NCBI GenBank assembly: GCA_002197995.1
Contig: NGZR01000001.1
Location: 744,001 to 808,000 of the forward strand
Direction: 5' to 3'
From: Gaeumannomyces sp. JS-464
Taxonomy: Eukaryota > Ascomycota > Sordariomycetes > Magnaporthales > Magnaporthaceae
Length of the DNA: 64,000 bases
Positions 21,748 to 32,680 of the stretch are shown in pieces (position 1 is the stretch's first letter; each line of letters begins with the position of its first letter). Both the position numbers and the translations under genes were made by a program. A model generated the notes under the pieces. That model made no database searches, was not told the origin of the DNA, and was given only the letters and a program-made list of their open reading frames with translations.

Positions 21748-23408
21748 TGATGGCGCGGAACCAAGAGATGTAGGATGGATTGGGAAGCTAATGAAGCAAG
21801 ATAGACGGGCGGCTAGTGCATGCGGGTAGACAGGATTTTGGGCTTTGTAATTGTTGCTTAAAAGGAGGCATCGGGCCCAAGTCATGAAGGTAAAAACAGG
21901 CCTCGGAAGACCATGACGGGGAGAGGGTCCTCACATATATGGCAGAGGGCAATTGTGTGCAAATACGGGTTACTCCTTTTACGGCGAGGCGACCTACTTC
22001 CCATGTTGATATTCGACATCTGTTTACTATCGAGCTTTGTTTCTACCGTCGTTCTTTTCCATGAATGCCGCGCGGCAGCAAATCGCACCAGCATATCATA
22101 GTTTAAGCCGCAGCCACCGCAAACTGCACCGCGTCCCGACTGCTGAGATTGTAGGCTTTTGACCCACATTGTGGTGGTAGCTGTGAGGCTATGGGACCCT
22201 GATCCCCGAGGAAGACCTCCCACGTCCAGGCCGACGATGGCAGCCCTTGTACACACGATCAAAGAAATAGTCTCTGCATCCCAGGTACGTGTTCATCTAA
22301 GCTCTCAGGGCACAAGAACAATGCAAAGAGAGCCATAATGACGATATCATCGCATTATAAAAAGTGTGTGCTGTTCCCTAGGTTTCCATTCCACGTCCCC
22401 CTCCATGGCGTTTCTGTGTACCCAAGTCGTGCAAAAGGGCCGGGTGCTGTCGGCGCCCCTGAAGGACAAAAAAAGAGGGAAGAAAAAACAAAGGAATCGC
22501 GAAATCCAACGTGAAGAAAGGAAAAAAAAAGCAACGTCTCTCGGACCTTGAGGGATATACAAGAGGACGGACAGGATAACCCGTTGCTCCAGGCCCTCGT
22601 CCAAGTAGAATGAAATAGTCCATGCCATCCTATCTACGTTGCTCTGATTTTTACCCCCTTTTGCCCTTTGCTCCCTGCTGGCAGGAAAAAAAAAAAAAAA
22701 AAAAAAAAAAGGCAGAGTCTGCCTGCGAAGAGAACCAAATACAACAAAAGTAATAATGATCGGAACTCGTATATGCGTTTCCAGTTTTTGGTTGTTTTTC
22801 TTTTCTTGGTTGAACAGTCCAGCCACACAAAAGACGTTTCATCCAGCATTTGCAGCCTCGACATGGGCGAGAGGAACAACATGTGCAGTCAATCGAGGAG
22901 GAAAACACAAGGCAACAAAGGTATGTATAACGTGTGACGTCGAAACGAACGACTGTATAGAAAGGCAAATAGTGAGGACGTAGTAGCAACGCGAGTGACA
23001 AAAACAAGCAAAGGGGGTATCTTGGTGCACGAAAAAAAAAGGTCCCAAAACGTTCAATCCATGAAGTGTGTCCTGTTCGCAAAGCATATTTACCACACCG
23101 TGTGGCCTCTCCTGGGTAAGAAGCCGTGCTCCCCTGGGCAGTATTGAGGTGGTCATCTTTTCTTGGTTGATATGAAGCAGCAGTCGTATAGGTGAGTATC
23201 CAGCAGAGGTCCGGGCAGGCAGGTCCCGAACTATCCTATACGATGACAGTTCCGTGAACCTCTGCCTGATTGGTGAAAGCGGGTGTAGAATGCTGAAATC
23301 CAATGCTTCAAGATTGGCGGTGAGCAGCCGGTTACACGGCGAGGTGGGAGATGATAGCGTAGGTGTTGCCAAAAAGACGACGGGGCGCCGCATCGATAGC
23401 AGCACCAC
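21748..23408. other. Convergent intergenic region
   Basis: 3' flanks of the BAR-SH3 gene and of the minus-strand gene beginning at 24929. It is A/T-richer than its surroundings with many homopolymers, including 25 consecutive A at 22686-22710. Open frames here are homopolymer artefacts. Confidence 0.6.
22686..22710. repeat. Poly-A tract (25 nt)
   Basis: An uninterrupted run of A. It could be a retroposed poly-A relic or a simple homopolymer. No flanking target-site duplication or element body was recognised. Confidence 0.85.
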
Positions 23409-24929
23409 TCAGTGTCCATCAGCGTCGAACGGGAACGAGGCCTCGCTCTCGTCGTCCGCGGCTCGAGGGCCAGCCGCCGGAGGCGCGGTAGCCACGCCGA
23501 GAGGCATTCTAGGCCTGGCGATCGCAAGCAAGCCGCCGGCGTTGGTGGCCGCCTCCTCCGTGTGGGAGAGGTCGATCGGCGTGACAGGTCCGGGGCTGCC
23601 GAGCGGCTCCAGGCGGGGGGACAGAGGCCTGCCCAGCATGCCGAAGGGGCCGCCCGCCGCGATCACTGCAGCCAGCCCCCCGCCGTTCGCGGCCGAGGCG
23701 GGGGACGCCGACGAGACCGACGATGACGAGACCGAAAGCGACGGCACCGCCTGTCCCGAGCGACTCCTGCCTCCTCCAGGCGGCGGGTTGAGCTGCAGGT
23801 TCCGGAGCGCGGGGATGGTGTTGAGCGACTGCAGAACGTCCTCGGGCCCCCGCTGCTGGATCTGCGATCCCAGCACCCGTGAGGCTGCCATCGTGGCCTG
23901 CGTGATCATGTCGCGCTGGTACTGCTGCAGCCGGCGCCTAGCCTCCGAGTCCGACCTGCTGTGGCCCATCATGGGTGGCGGCGCTGTGGCAGTGGCCCTG
24001 GTTCTGGCGACACCTGGGTTCTCGGCCTTGACGGATCCCGATGCCGACGTTGGTGCGAATGATGCTGCCGATGCCGAGGTTGATGCAATGGGACTGTCGT
24101 CCGAGGGCGGTGTCGGGCCGAGAGGGCTGTGGCTCCGCGAGGTGCGGCCCCGCGACTCCGACTGCTCCCTCAGCAGCCTGGCCTCTCGCTCCTTCTTCTC
24201 TCTCTTGGCTCGCTTCCTGTTCTCCCAGTTGGTTGGATAGTACTTGCCCATGGGAAGTATGTTATCCTCGGCCCCAGTAGGATTGTAAGACGCGATGGAG
24301 ATTGTGGCAGACTGGTCGATGGTGTAGGAGTATGCACTATGGACTGCGGCGGCGTTTGTGGAGGAGCCGGCAGCACCCGGCAGCTCCGTGTCCTTGGCGC
24401 TGCCATACCGGGTAGGAGCAGGCGCCTCTGCCACAGCAGGCGAAGACGGAGCATGGAGGCTGGATGCTGGGCCATCAGTGCCGTTCGAGCTATTGCTTAC
24501 GTCGTTTTGCGGGCTAGAGCTCTCCTCGTTGGCTCTGGCAATAGATTTCCGTCGAGCCTCACTGGTGTCTGCGTGGAAGGGGTGGGCCGGTGGATGCGGG
24601 TCTCGGGATCCTCATGATCCGGAAAGTAGCCCCTGTAGTCCAGGTTAGACATTACTTCACCAAGGCGTCTGTCATGGCAAGATTCAATCAAGGCTGCCAG
24701 TTGTCGCTTCACTCTAGCGGGCGTTTAGATAAGCGTCGAGGGAGGCAGGCCAGCTATAACGATGAGGCGCGGCCCTGAATACACACTCACCCAGGTAGAT
24801 CCCCTCGAGCTGAAAGCGGTGCCGATGGGGGTCTCGCGACCTGATTCTGCGCGAAGCGGGCATTTCGATGGCGATCGGCCGGCTCCGTGGCAGGCCGCCC
24901 TTTGTCGAGTCTGAGCTTGCAGACGCCAT
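23409..24929 (-). CDS. Conserved-looking fungal protein of unknown function
   Basis: Not recognised. Exon A is 24929-24791 (MASASSDSTKGGLPRSRPIA...FQLEGIYL). A 79-nt intron (GTGAGT, branch-like TCTAAAC, acceptor TAGAG) leads to exon B at 24711, reading VKRQLAALIESCHDRRLGEV and MSNLDYRGYFPDHEDPE. The split codon restores GTG (Val). The frame then slips by one missing base at about 24578-24589, inside a CCCACCCC stretch, to HPFHADTSEARRKSIARANE. It continues through DNILPMGKYYPTNWENRKRA and a basic heptad-like stretch (RAKREKKEREARLLREQ) to the stop at 23409. The C-terminal half is Pro/Ser/Ala-rich with a RRRLQQYQRDMITQATMAAS helix. The N-terminal block and the KYYPTNWE block look conserved. 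A nuclear or scaffold role is only a guess. Confidence 0.6.
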
Positions 24930-26048
24930 GGCAGCTCCCAAAGCGGCGAGGTCGGCTTTGAAGCAGGTAGCATGAGAAGGTCAGCCGAGTTGGAGCAGCC
25001 TTTGCCAGACAAACTAGATCCCAAAGGAGGGTGGACAATATCGATGCCGCGCCTTGGCCGGCTGGGCAGATAGGTATATGTATTTTTTGTGCAATGCGTG
25101 GCTTGGGGTGCGACGACAGCTGGACAAGCGGGCCAAAAACCTATGGGGACTGTCTTGGATGGTTGTTGTGGCATAATGGCGCAGTGCCCCGATAAAAACC
25201 GCGATGGCCTATCCCAGCATAGTGATGTGCTGCAGCGGCTCGCAGAGACACATCCATCCATGCTGCCGTGCTCTGATCACTGCAGCGAGACCAGCCAACC
25301 ATGGAATAGGCCAGGGCCTCGGGGGAGTGCAGGACTAGCGCCGCGGCGAGCAGTGAGTGGACGAGAGCAGGCCGATGACGACGCAGCACAAAGGAAAGAC
25401 AGACCCTTGCCGCTAGAGCCGCGCCAACCAGGAGTGGAACAGTGGGTGTGGGGGTGCAGTTTAGGCTTGGCCTGCTAGAGAAACAGCCTGGAGGGGCGGC
25501 GGAGGGATGGGCCCTTGCTTGTGTTTCGGCGTGGTGGGCGGCGACGACCGGAGGCAGAATCTATCTACCCCACGATCGACTGCTGCAAGCACGCCACGCC
25601 GAAACGAAACGGCCCAATGGCACAGAGGGAGGGCGTCTGGCGATAGGGGGCGGGATAAAGGGGAAACGGGCTGGGCACAACGGGCTGATAAAGGCACAGA
25701 AAAAGAAAGACGAACAAAAAGAAAGCAAAAATGCGAGATCTGAAGGCCAGCTCAGCCAGCCACCTGCGTCCACCACATGCAGTAGCCGAAGGAGGCCTGT
25801 CCACTCCCGCGTGGCGCCCGAAAGCACGACTGAAACAGCCCGCTGTGACTGGCCAGAGATCCCAAGCCACCATAAAAGGCATCAAGAGATAAAGCATAGA
25901 GTTTCGCTGCCCACTGGACAGAAAGGGAAATTGGAAACGGGAATGTCGGTAACAACTAGAGATGGAAACGCGTCTCCGTACGTACCAAAAGTCTGCGAGG
26001 GCTGGAGACCAGACCGCGAGGTCGAGATGGTCGCCCTCCTCGTTGGCT
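24930..26048. other. Intergenic region
   Basis: Promoter side of the gene at 24929 and 3' flank of the small acidic gene. No gene is supported. Purine-rich stretches at 25680-25735. Confidence 0.5.
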
Positions 26049-26303
26049 TCAGCGGGGCGCCTCTGTGACGGGCGTGTTGGCCATGGAGAGCGCAAATTGC
26101 TGCTCCTCTTCGTCATCGTCAAAGACCTCGAAGCCGTCCAGGTACTCGTCCACGACGTTGTGGCGGCGAATGTAGCCCATCTGGTCGGCGTACTCTTCGT
26201 CCGAGAACGGCGGCGAGTAGCGGGCGGGGTCGTCGTCGAAGAAGTCGTCGTTGTTCATGTAGGAGGGTCGGAACGACGAGTTGTTGACTGGGAAGCCCGC
26301 CAT
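26049..26303 (-). CDS. Small acidic hypothetical protein (84 aa)
   Basis: A single exon starting at the ATG at 26303 (MAGFPVNNSSFRPSYMNNDD). The product is strongly acidic (FFDDDPARYSPPFSDEEYAD, then FEVFDDDEEEQQFALSM), with no membrane segment or cysteine. A pyrimidine-rich leader (CTCGAGAGAAAG on the minus strand) precedes the start, and base use at third positions is GC-biased as in neighbouring genes. The frame runs further upstream without a stop, but that part has no protein-like character. The function is unknown. An additional 5' exon cannot be excluded. Confidence 0.5.
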   Translation of the reverse strand: MAGFPVNNSSFRPSYMNNDDFFDDDPARYSPPFSDEEYADQMGYIRRHNVVDEYLDGFEVFDDDEEEQQFALSMANTPVTEAPR

Positions 26304-28280
26304 TGTGCTGGCGGTTGGCGTGTGTTTTGTGTGGTCGATTTTTCCCTTTTTTCTTTTCTTTCTCTCGAGGCAGGTTGGTCTGTTCAGCGTCGCACGCAGC
26401 GGCACTGGGATGGACCAGACAAGTCGGAGAATTTGGTGCTTCTGCTGGCTGGAGTGCGTGCTCGCGTCGTCGTGTGGGAGAGATGCATTCCCACGCCGGC
26501 TCTCCTCCTCATTCGACTGCGGTCGACTCGGCACTCTCCCCGGTGCGCTGCTCGACGCGTTGGTGTCGCCAAAGAGAGATACGAGACGAGTGTTGGGGGA
26601 GAAGGGTACGCATGCAGCCTCGAGACAGGCAGGCTAGGCGGGAACCGGTAAAAGATGTTGAGGAGCCGGTCTGACAGAATGGCGTCGGCCGTGTGGTGTC
26701 GTGGGCGTGGTTTTGTTTGGGGTGGGCTGATGGATGATGTTGGCTGTGTCGATATGCGTCGTTGGCCGCGGCGGAGCTCTGCACGCACATCCAGCTCGGC
26801 TGGGGAAGGAAGGGACGAGATAGGAATGGGGCCACTAAGTGTTGGTGCTGGGCGAAGAGATAAATCGAAATGTATAATAAAAAATAAATAAATAAAAAAT
26901 AAAAATCCCCGACGGCGGCTAGAGACAGCACGAGGTTGCTAGGGTCGCGGATGGGCGCGGGCGGGCTAGAGTCTGGGACTCTGAAAGCTGCAGTTGGGTG
27001 GCCGTGGGCGGCCCGAGTGGTACAAAGGGCATGTCACGGGGCGATCAGTGATATTTGGCCAAGCTCAACTTGCTCAGCAAAAGTCCGCTCGACCCTCTGC
27101 TGTTCACTGCTCCGTCAGCGGTATCCAGGAAGGGGCAGGTTCGTGTGAGCTCCAAGTAGAGCCGTGCTCGAGAGCGCGCCCTGCCGACTGAGCTAGAGTC
27201 CCTGTGCCGTGATCCGTGCCTGGGCTGGACTCTGCTTTAAGGTTTGAGGCTTGCTGTTTTGCGCCCTTTTTTGTTCCGTCTTCGTCTGCGTGCTACCTTC
27301 TTTCCCCGTCTGCTCAAGGCCCTTTTGTTTGTTTCTCCTTGCAGCGGAGCCTGCCTTGGTTGGGGGTGTCAAGTCCAGGGGGAGGCATGCAAGGAAAGCC
27401 AGCCTGGTGTGAGAAGGCAGCCAGCCGGATTACAAGCACACAAGCACCACTCCGTACCTAGCACGGCTTCCGCTGCTCGCTTCCACTTGTCAATTTCCCT
27501 CGCTGGCTGTGGTGTGTCTGGCAGGAGCTCGGCTGTGTGGAGGTGCGACCTCAGAGTGCGCCCACCTGCAACCCATCTGCAACCCACCTGCACCCACCCT
27601 CTCGGCGCCAGGGCCGCCTGCAGGATGGTGGAGTCGGGGGATGTGTGGTTGGATGTGCTGTGATGAAGTGGGCCGCCCACACACACCCACCAGACTGTGG
27701 CCGACGGAGCGGCTGCTACGGAATTGGCGATGGGAGCGCAGGGATACAGGGCTTCTCCAGCGGAACCGCCTGAAAATCTGCGGCATGGAGATTGAAACCT
27801 GAATCCGGCCGCAACCCTGGGTGCTCAAAAATGAGGGGTGCAATCAATATCAAAAAGACAAAGAAATGGAGACAGGACGGGGGCCCAGGGCCATGATAAA
27901 GCCCGGGACAACGCGGAGGCCGCCGTCCCCTTGGGGTGCGTCTTCCCCCCTGTATGCCCTCCCGCCGACGATCCCGGCTAGTCTCGCTCGTGTTGTGTCT
28001 AGGGCGGCTTGATATCGGCAGCGTCGACAGCACTGCACCAAGCCGGGGTCGTGAAGGGAAACGCAACGCAGGGAGAGGTCTATATAGAGTGTATCTGCAA
28101 CAAAAGAGGTGGCATGCAATATATCAACAGAGGGGGTACCAGCAGAAGGATTACACTTGACAGCCGACAATGAAGCTCCCTCTATCGGCCATGTTTGACG
28201 CGGGCGCTTGCCCTTGCCCTCACTTGTGGCGAGAAGCATGTAGGGAAACTCCCCTCGCCCCCGTGTCCTCGCCTTCTCTC

Positions 28281-28283
<3 letters not shown>

Positions 28284-28347
<64 letters not shown>
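28284..28347. repeat. CT dinucleotide microsatellite
   Basis: About 32 uninterrupted TC/CT units. Confidence 0.95.
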
Positions 28348-28352
<5 letters not shown>

Positions 28353-29379
28353 AATAATGGCTTGAACCCACAGCCCGGCCGGCATGGGCTTGGTTGGTGG
28401 GCTGTGGCCCACGGTGCGGATTTGCAAAATTGTGGCTGCTTACGCCAGAATGCTGAGACATGCACGCCAACAAAGGTTTCTGGAACGCACGCAAGAAGGA
28501 TCCAAGGAACCCTCGGGGTGACAGGCAGCAAATCACAGGGGAGGGGAGGCTAGCTCGGGTCGGGTTGCCCTGGGATGGCTCGTTGGGAAACGGACGCTTG
28601 TCCCCGGTCAGGATCCGAGCGCCGTTTGCTCAGCACAGCACACAAGTTTCTTCCAAAGTTTACTTGGATGGACAGGACCTGTCCGCTCTGACCGTGCTAC
28701 AGTCGAGAACATGCAGACAGACGAGACGTACAGGGTGTTAGCTGTTAGCCAGACGGAGAGATGTTGCCACAGCGGAAAAAGGCAGGTCTGCAGCATACTC
28801 TCTATGCACAGTCCCGACAGCAAGGGTCCGTCTGGTCTCCTCCGTATTTTCCCAGACACGAGTCGACGGGCACTCGGGAGCTCCCCAGGCTGCAAAAGGA
28901 TCGGCATGGCTAAAAGGCGCCGCTACGTGGAATCCCCTAGTCCGGCAAACAAAACTTTAGCTGCCCCGCCCCTGGGGTTTTGGTCAGCTCTGGGGGCTTC
29001 TCTTTCGTGTGCCCTTATGTGGTTTCTGTAGGGAAGGCCATGCCGAATGCCGCCTCTTCCTCTCCCTATCTGCTGCCCAGCGGCGCCGGAGGTCGGCGGA
29101 ACACGCCATCACCGTTCAGCAACGCGGCCGCCGCGGGGGATGCCACCATCCCGGATCCGAAATCTGCTGTGCTCAAGGGCGCTCTCGCACCTTGTGCTGT
29201 CCTCCACGCCCCGACCGACCCCACTCGCCCTTGACTACAACGTAATTATGAATGGGCGGTTCGCCTGGCCTGTTTTACGGGGTGACGGGAGGCCATGGTT
29301 ACCCTGTCTGGTCGTGTTGCAAACCAACTGGAGGCGGACAGCGGATCGGGCTTGTCGATCCGACTAAAATGTTTATTTT

Positions 29380-29433
29380 CCTTCCTTTATTCTCCTTCCT
29401 TTATTCTCCTTCCTTTATTCTCCTTCCTTTTTT
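29380..29433. repeat. 14-bp tandem repeat (CCTTCCTTTATTCT)
   Basis: Just under four near-perfect copies of a pyrimidine-rich 14-mer followed by a T-rich tract. Confidence 0.85.
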
Positions 29434-29970
29434 CGTGATTTTTTTTACTCTTTGTTTACTTTTCCTTGCAACTCGAACCACGTCCGTCCCCCGAACCAAA
29501 GTCCGCCAAGACGGCATCCCATTTGCCGCGACAAGGGGCGCGCAATTCCCTGCTTTTGCTGGACCAGGAAACACCAGGCATTGGTTCGGCCCCATTCGAC
29601 GCTGTCGTTGTTGATGCCGCAAGCCGGTGAGGAACTGAGCCGCCGTCCTCCATGGGCTTTGCTGCAACCTCACCTTTTCTTTGTGGCTGGTGGCACATTG
29701 CATGCGTGCAGCCGCGAGCACCTCGTTGGTCGCACTCGAGGAGGTGGGAAAAAAAGGGGTAATGAGCGACATAACGATCGGCATCGTGGCAAAAAAAAAA
29801 AAATCCCTGACGCAGCGAACCACAGAGCAGACAGCATTTTCCGCTAGTAGATGCCAAGGAAAGCAGCTGCCCGACCGACAGTTTTTGAGTGACTCGAGGA
29901 GGAGAAGACAAAAGCAGCCGCTCAAGACGAAACGCACTGTTTGCCCTTGCCGACTCTGCGTATCAACAAA

Positions 29971-30003
29971 CCCCCCCCCCCCCCCAAAAAAAAAAACCCC
30001 CCC
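29971..30003. repeat. Poly-C / poly-A / poly-C block
   Basis: Fifteen C, eleven A and seven C in succession. It is a likely site of length errors. Confidence 0.9.
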
Positions 30004-30096
30004 GCAATCAAAGGCTAGCACGGTTCGAGAAAGGCAACATGCACCATGCTAGCCTCCTTCTAGCCCCGCGTTGGACCGCCTCTGGGCACCGTCATA

Positions 30097-30552
30097 ATGG
30101 CGCAACTCTTCCAAGAGAGAGAGGCGGGAGGCTTGCGGAACGGCGGCGTGGGCCAACAAAGCCCCCAAGAGACCCCACCTCGTCCCTTGTTCGGGACTGG
30201 TGATGATGACCCTTTTTCCGGGCCTAGTGCTGAGATGGGGAGGCGGGTGATTACTGATGTATGCTCAAGTATTGGTGCTAGTGGTTTGCCATTGGGGACA
30301 TCAACTTCCACGCTATCGACTCGCCCGCCTCTTCCTGGCGGGAATAATGGGGATGCAGCGGGAGCTGCGGACATTGAACCGAACACGCCTGCAGCCGGAC
30401 GGCGCTTGAGGACTCCGTATCGGAGGGTAGGCTCTGGGAAGCAGCAGACACGGGGGGTTCAAGGAAACATGAAAAAAAAAAAAAATGAAAAAATAGATCA
30501 CTCATTAAACGGCTTGTCACCTCGTGTCACCACCGATAAACAACAAAGATGA
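30097..30552 (+). CDS. Doubtful hypothetical ORF (151 aa)
   Basis: An ATG-initiated open frame (MAQLFQEREAGGLRNGGVGQ) with a soluble, Thr/Pro/Gly-rich composition in its first 120 residues. The last 30 residues run through a poly-A tract (MKKKKNEK), which argues against a real C-terminus. No motif or homologue is recognised. It is the only frame in this gene-poor stretch that looks even mildly protein-like. Confidence 0.2.
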   Translation: MAQLFQEREAGGLRNGGVGQQSPQETPPRPLFGTGDDDPFSGPSAEMGRRVITDVCSSIGASGLPLGTSTSTLSTRPPLPGGNNGDAAGAADIEPNTPAAGRRLRTPYRRVGSGKQQTRGVQGNMKKKKNEKIDHSLNGLSPRVTTDKQQR

Positions 30553-31238
30553 AATACCTTTTGGCATCGTTACAGTGCCGGACACAACCCACGCGAGGAT
30601 AGGTATCCACATGGAGCGTTCCCTCCCACAGATGCAACTCTGCTCCTCGGTTCGTGCCCATTTTTCTTCTCCTTCTCAACGGTTCGGCTTCGATCGGTTG
30701 CCGATCGCGGTGGGCTTCAGTGGCGGGCTTGTGGAGTTTGGTGGATCACTCCGACATTGAGATCCGACTGGGAGCCAGCCCCCTGGCCGGTGAGGGGGAG
30801 GGGGCTTTCTCTCGTTGCCGGCCGGGTTCACTGTGTGACTGTTTGCTCTTGCTGGTCCACACCTCTTTTCAAGATCATGACATTGGCGGCGTTGAAGAGC
30901 ATATGCAGATGTGGACTGCAATTTGAGTCTGGCGGTCAGGTTCATGGATAGATCCGCAAGGGATTCGCTGGGATCTTGGGGAGCCTGTTTGCAAATCGAC
31001 GTTAATGCAGCATGGGCGCCTGTCCTTCGCCGTCCGATTGATGGATGCCTGGATGAGATGTATGTCCGACATTGGAACAAATCTATCTCTTTTCTTTGCT
31101 TCATCATGCAGTTGGTTTGATGATTGTTGTGTCCCATTCTGCCGATCCACCCGCATGCGCCATCTGTCTTTCTTTTCTTTCGAATCATCAGAAACCCTAT
31201 CCATGCAGCCAAGCAGTGTTTGCAGCCCAACGTCCAGC

Positions 31239-31240
<2 letters not shown>

Positions 31241-31302
<62 letters not shown>
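31241..31302. repeat. GT dinucleotide microsatellite
   Basis: About 31 GT units with one TT interruption at about 31283. Confidence 0.95.
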
Positions 31303-32215
31303 AGAAAAGGACTGCTTTTGGTATGACGTCGGTCTAAGACACGCTGCCCAAGATCCACACCGCGCGCCACCGCACTGCGCACGCACTTGGCGTGCCAAAG
31401 CTTAGTCCGCCACGAAACCGACGATCTCACATGTCTTTGATCAGCAAGGACGAGGTCGCCGATAACTAGACTAGTGACCAGATGGGCGCAGGAGGCTGGA
31501 GAGCCTGCAGTCGTGTAGAAATAGGGGCAAGTTTATTACGGGTACACTCTGCCTCCGTGCAGCGGTGGCGGCCGGAAGCGATGCGGGACTCGGTCCGCGA
31601 CACCGATAGCCGCCCAGTCGAGCCGGCCAGGTAGGTCAGGGACGGAGCGCATGGTTTGAGCTTCTGATTCGATAGATGCGCCTGCCGAGCTTGTTGACGG
31701 ACGGCCGCGGCCCCGGGCAGATCGGCAGCTTGGCCCCGTCGCCGTCAAACTCGGGCAATAATCCGTGGCGTCTCCGCGTCAGATAACATGGAGGAGGGTG
31801 TAGGGTTTGTCCCATATGCGGGAATAAGTGAGATATCCCATTTAAGAGAAAAGGAAGATAAAACATTATTGCGTAGACTTGCGTATCCATCCAGCTCCTA
31901 TGGGCTCGTACGACCGCAAAAGGGTATCGCGTGTGCGTTTTCAAGGAAAGAAACCAATGCCGACTAGCAGACAGTAACACCATCCCCCAGTAGATCTCGC
32001 AAAGGAAACTCACGTCTGTAACCTGAAAATGACAACCACTAGTGTGGCCTGTCCGCCTCGTGAATCCAAACATCCGATCCGAGACCGTCGCCCCCAAGAC
32101 GTAGTCATTCCAGGGGCCCCATCACTAGGGGCCCAACAACACAGTCCTCGCCCTAGGTTCCAGACAGAGCGCCCGTCTTCGTAAAGCCCCTGCTGCCGAC
32201 CTTTGCTTCTGCTCC

Positions 32216-32680
32216 CTAAACCTTAGCGCGGCCGGTAAAGCGCGAATGGCGTTCGCGATGGCCCCACCAGTACACAAACGCCGTGAGGGCCAGGATCAGC
32301 CACATGACGGCGTTGGCGAGGTCGATCCAGACGGCGTCCTTCATGCGCTTGACGCCGCCGTCGCCCTCGGGGTCCTCGCGGATGTACATGGCACCGAACA
32401 CGCCAAAGACGGCGATCCACAGGACGAACAGGATCGTGTTCCAGATGGGCACGGCGGCGAAGCGCAGCACAAAGGGCACAAAGTAGAAGAGCGCCGTCAC
32501 CGCCGACAGGGCGCCGACGACGACGGCGAAGATCCACTTGCGGTCCGAGTACTTGCCCGCCTCGCGCGCGCGCTGGATGTCCTGCGCGTACAGGCCGATG
32601 ACGGTGAGGGAGAGGACGAAGGCGAAGAAGTGGAGGATCACGAAGACGATGTAGCTCTTGCCGTGTCGGAAGATGTCCAT
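32216..32680 (-). CDS. MARVEL-domain four-helix membrane protein (154 aa)
   Basis: A single exon, ATG at 32680 (MDIFRHGKSYIVFVILHFFA). Four hydrophobic helices are visible at about residues 10-30, 48-70, 78-98 and 120-140. Short polar loops separate them (YAQDIQRAREAGKYSDRKW; MYIREDPEGDGGVKRMKD), and the C-terminus is basic. This is the layout of small fungal MARVEL proteins, which sit in the plasma membrane or secretory vesicles and organise membrane apposition or eisosome-like domains. The DVI-type loop after helix 1 and the Asp-containing helix 4 (VWIDLANAVMWLILALTAFV) fit that family. The specific role is unknown. The ORF extends upstream of 32680, but that part is non-hydrophobic and probably 5' leader. 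Confidence 0.8.
   Translation of the reverse strand: MDIFRHGKSYIVFVILHFFAFVLSLTVIGLYAQDIQRAREAGKYSDRKWIFAVVVGALSAVTALFYFVPFVLRFAAVPIWNTILFVLWIAVFGVFGAMYIREDPEGDGGVKRMKDAVWIDLANAVMWLILALTAFVYWWGHRERHSRFTGRAKV

Larger units (their letters stand above)
26304..32215. other. Gene-poor stretch, 5.9 kb, with microsatellites
   Basis: No recognisable gene. It contains a CT repeat (28284-28347), a 14-bp tandem repeat (29380-29433), a poly-C/poly-A/poly-C block (29971-30003), a GT repeat (31241-31302) and one doubtful ORF (30097-30552). A degenerate tRNA-like 5' half is on the minus strand near 27140-27205. Confidence 0.55.

Noticed and set aside
22686..22710. Poly-A tract as the tail of a LINE or retroposed gene
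   Set aside because: No element body, endonuclease motif or target-site duplication was found beside it.
27137..27205. tRNA-like 5' half on the minus strand (GGGACTCTAGCTCAGTCGG...)
   Set aside because: It has an A-box-like D arm, but no B box (GGTTCRANNCC), no matching acceptor end and a poor anticodon stem. At most a relic.
31636..32097. A 153-residue minus-strand frame between the GT repeat and the MARVEL gene
   Set aside because: No motif and unlikely codon choice; it probably lies in the 3' flank of the MARVEL gene.
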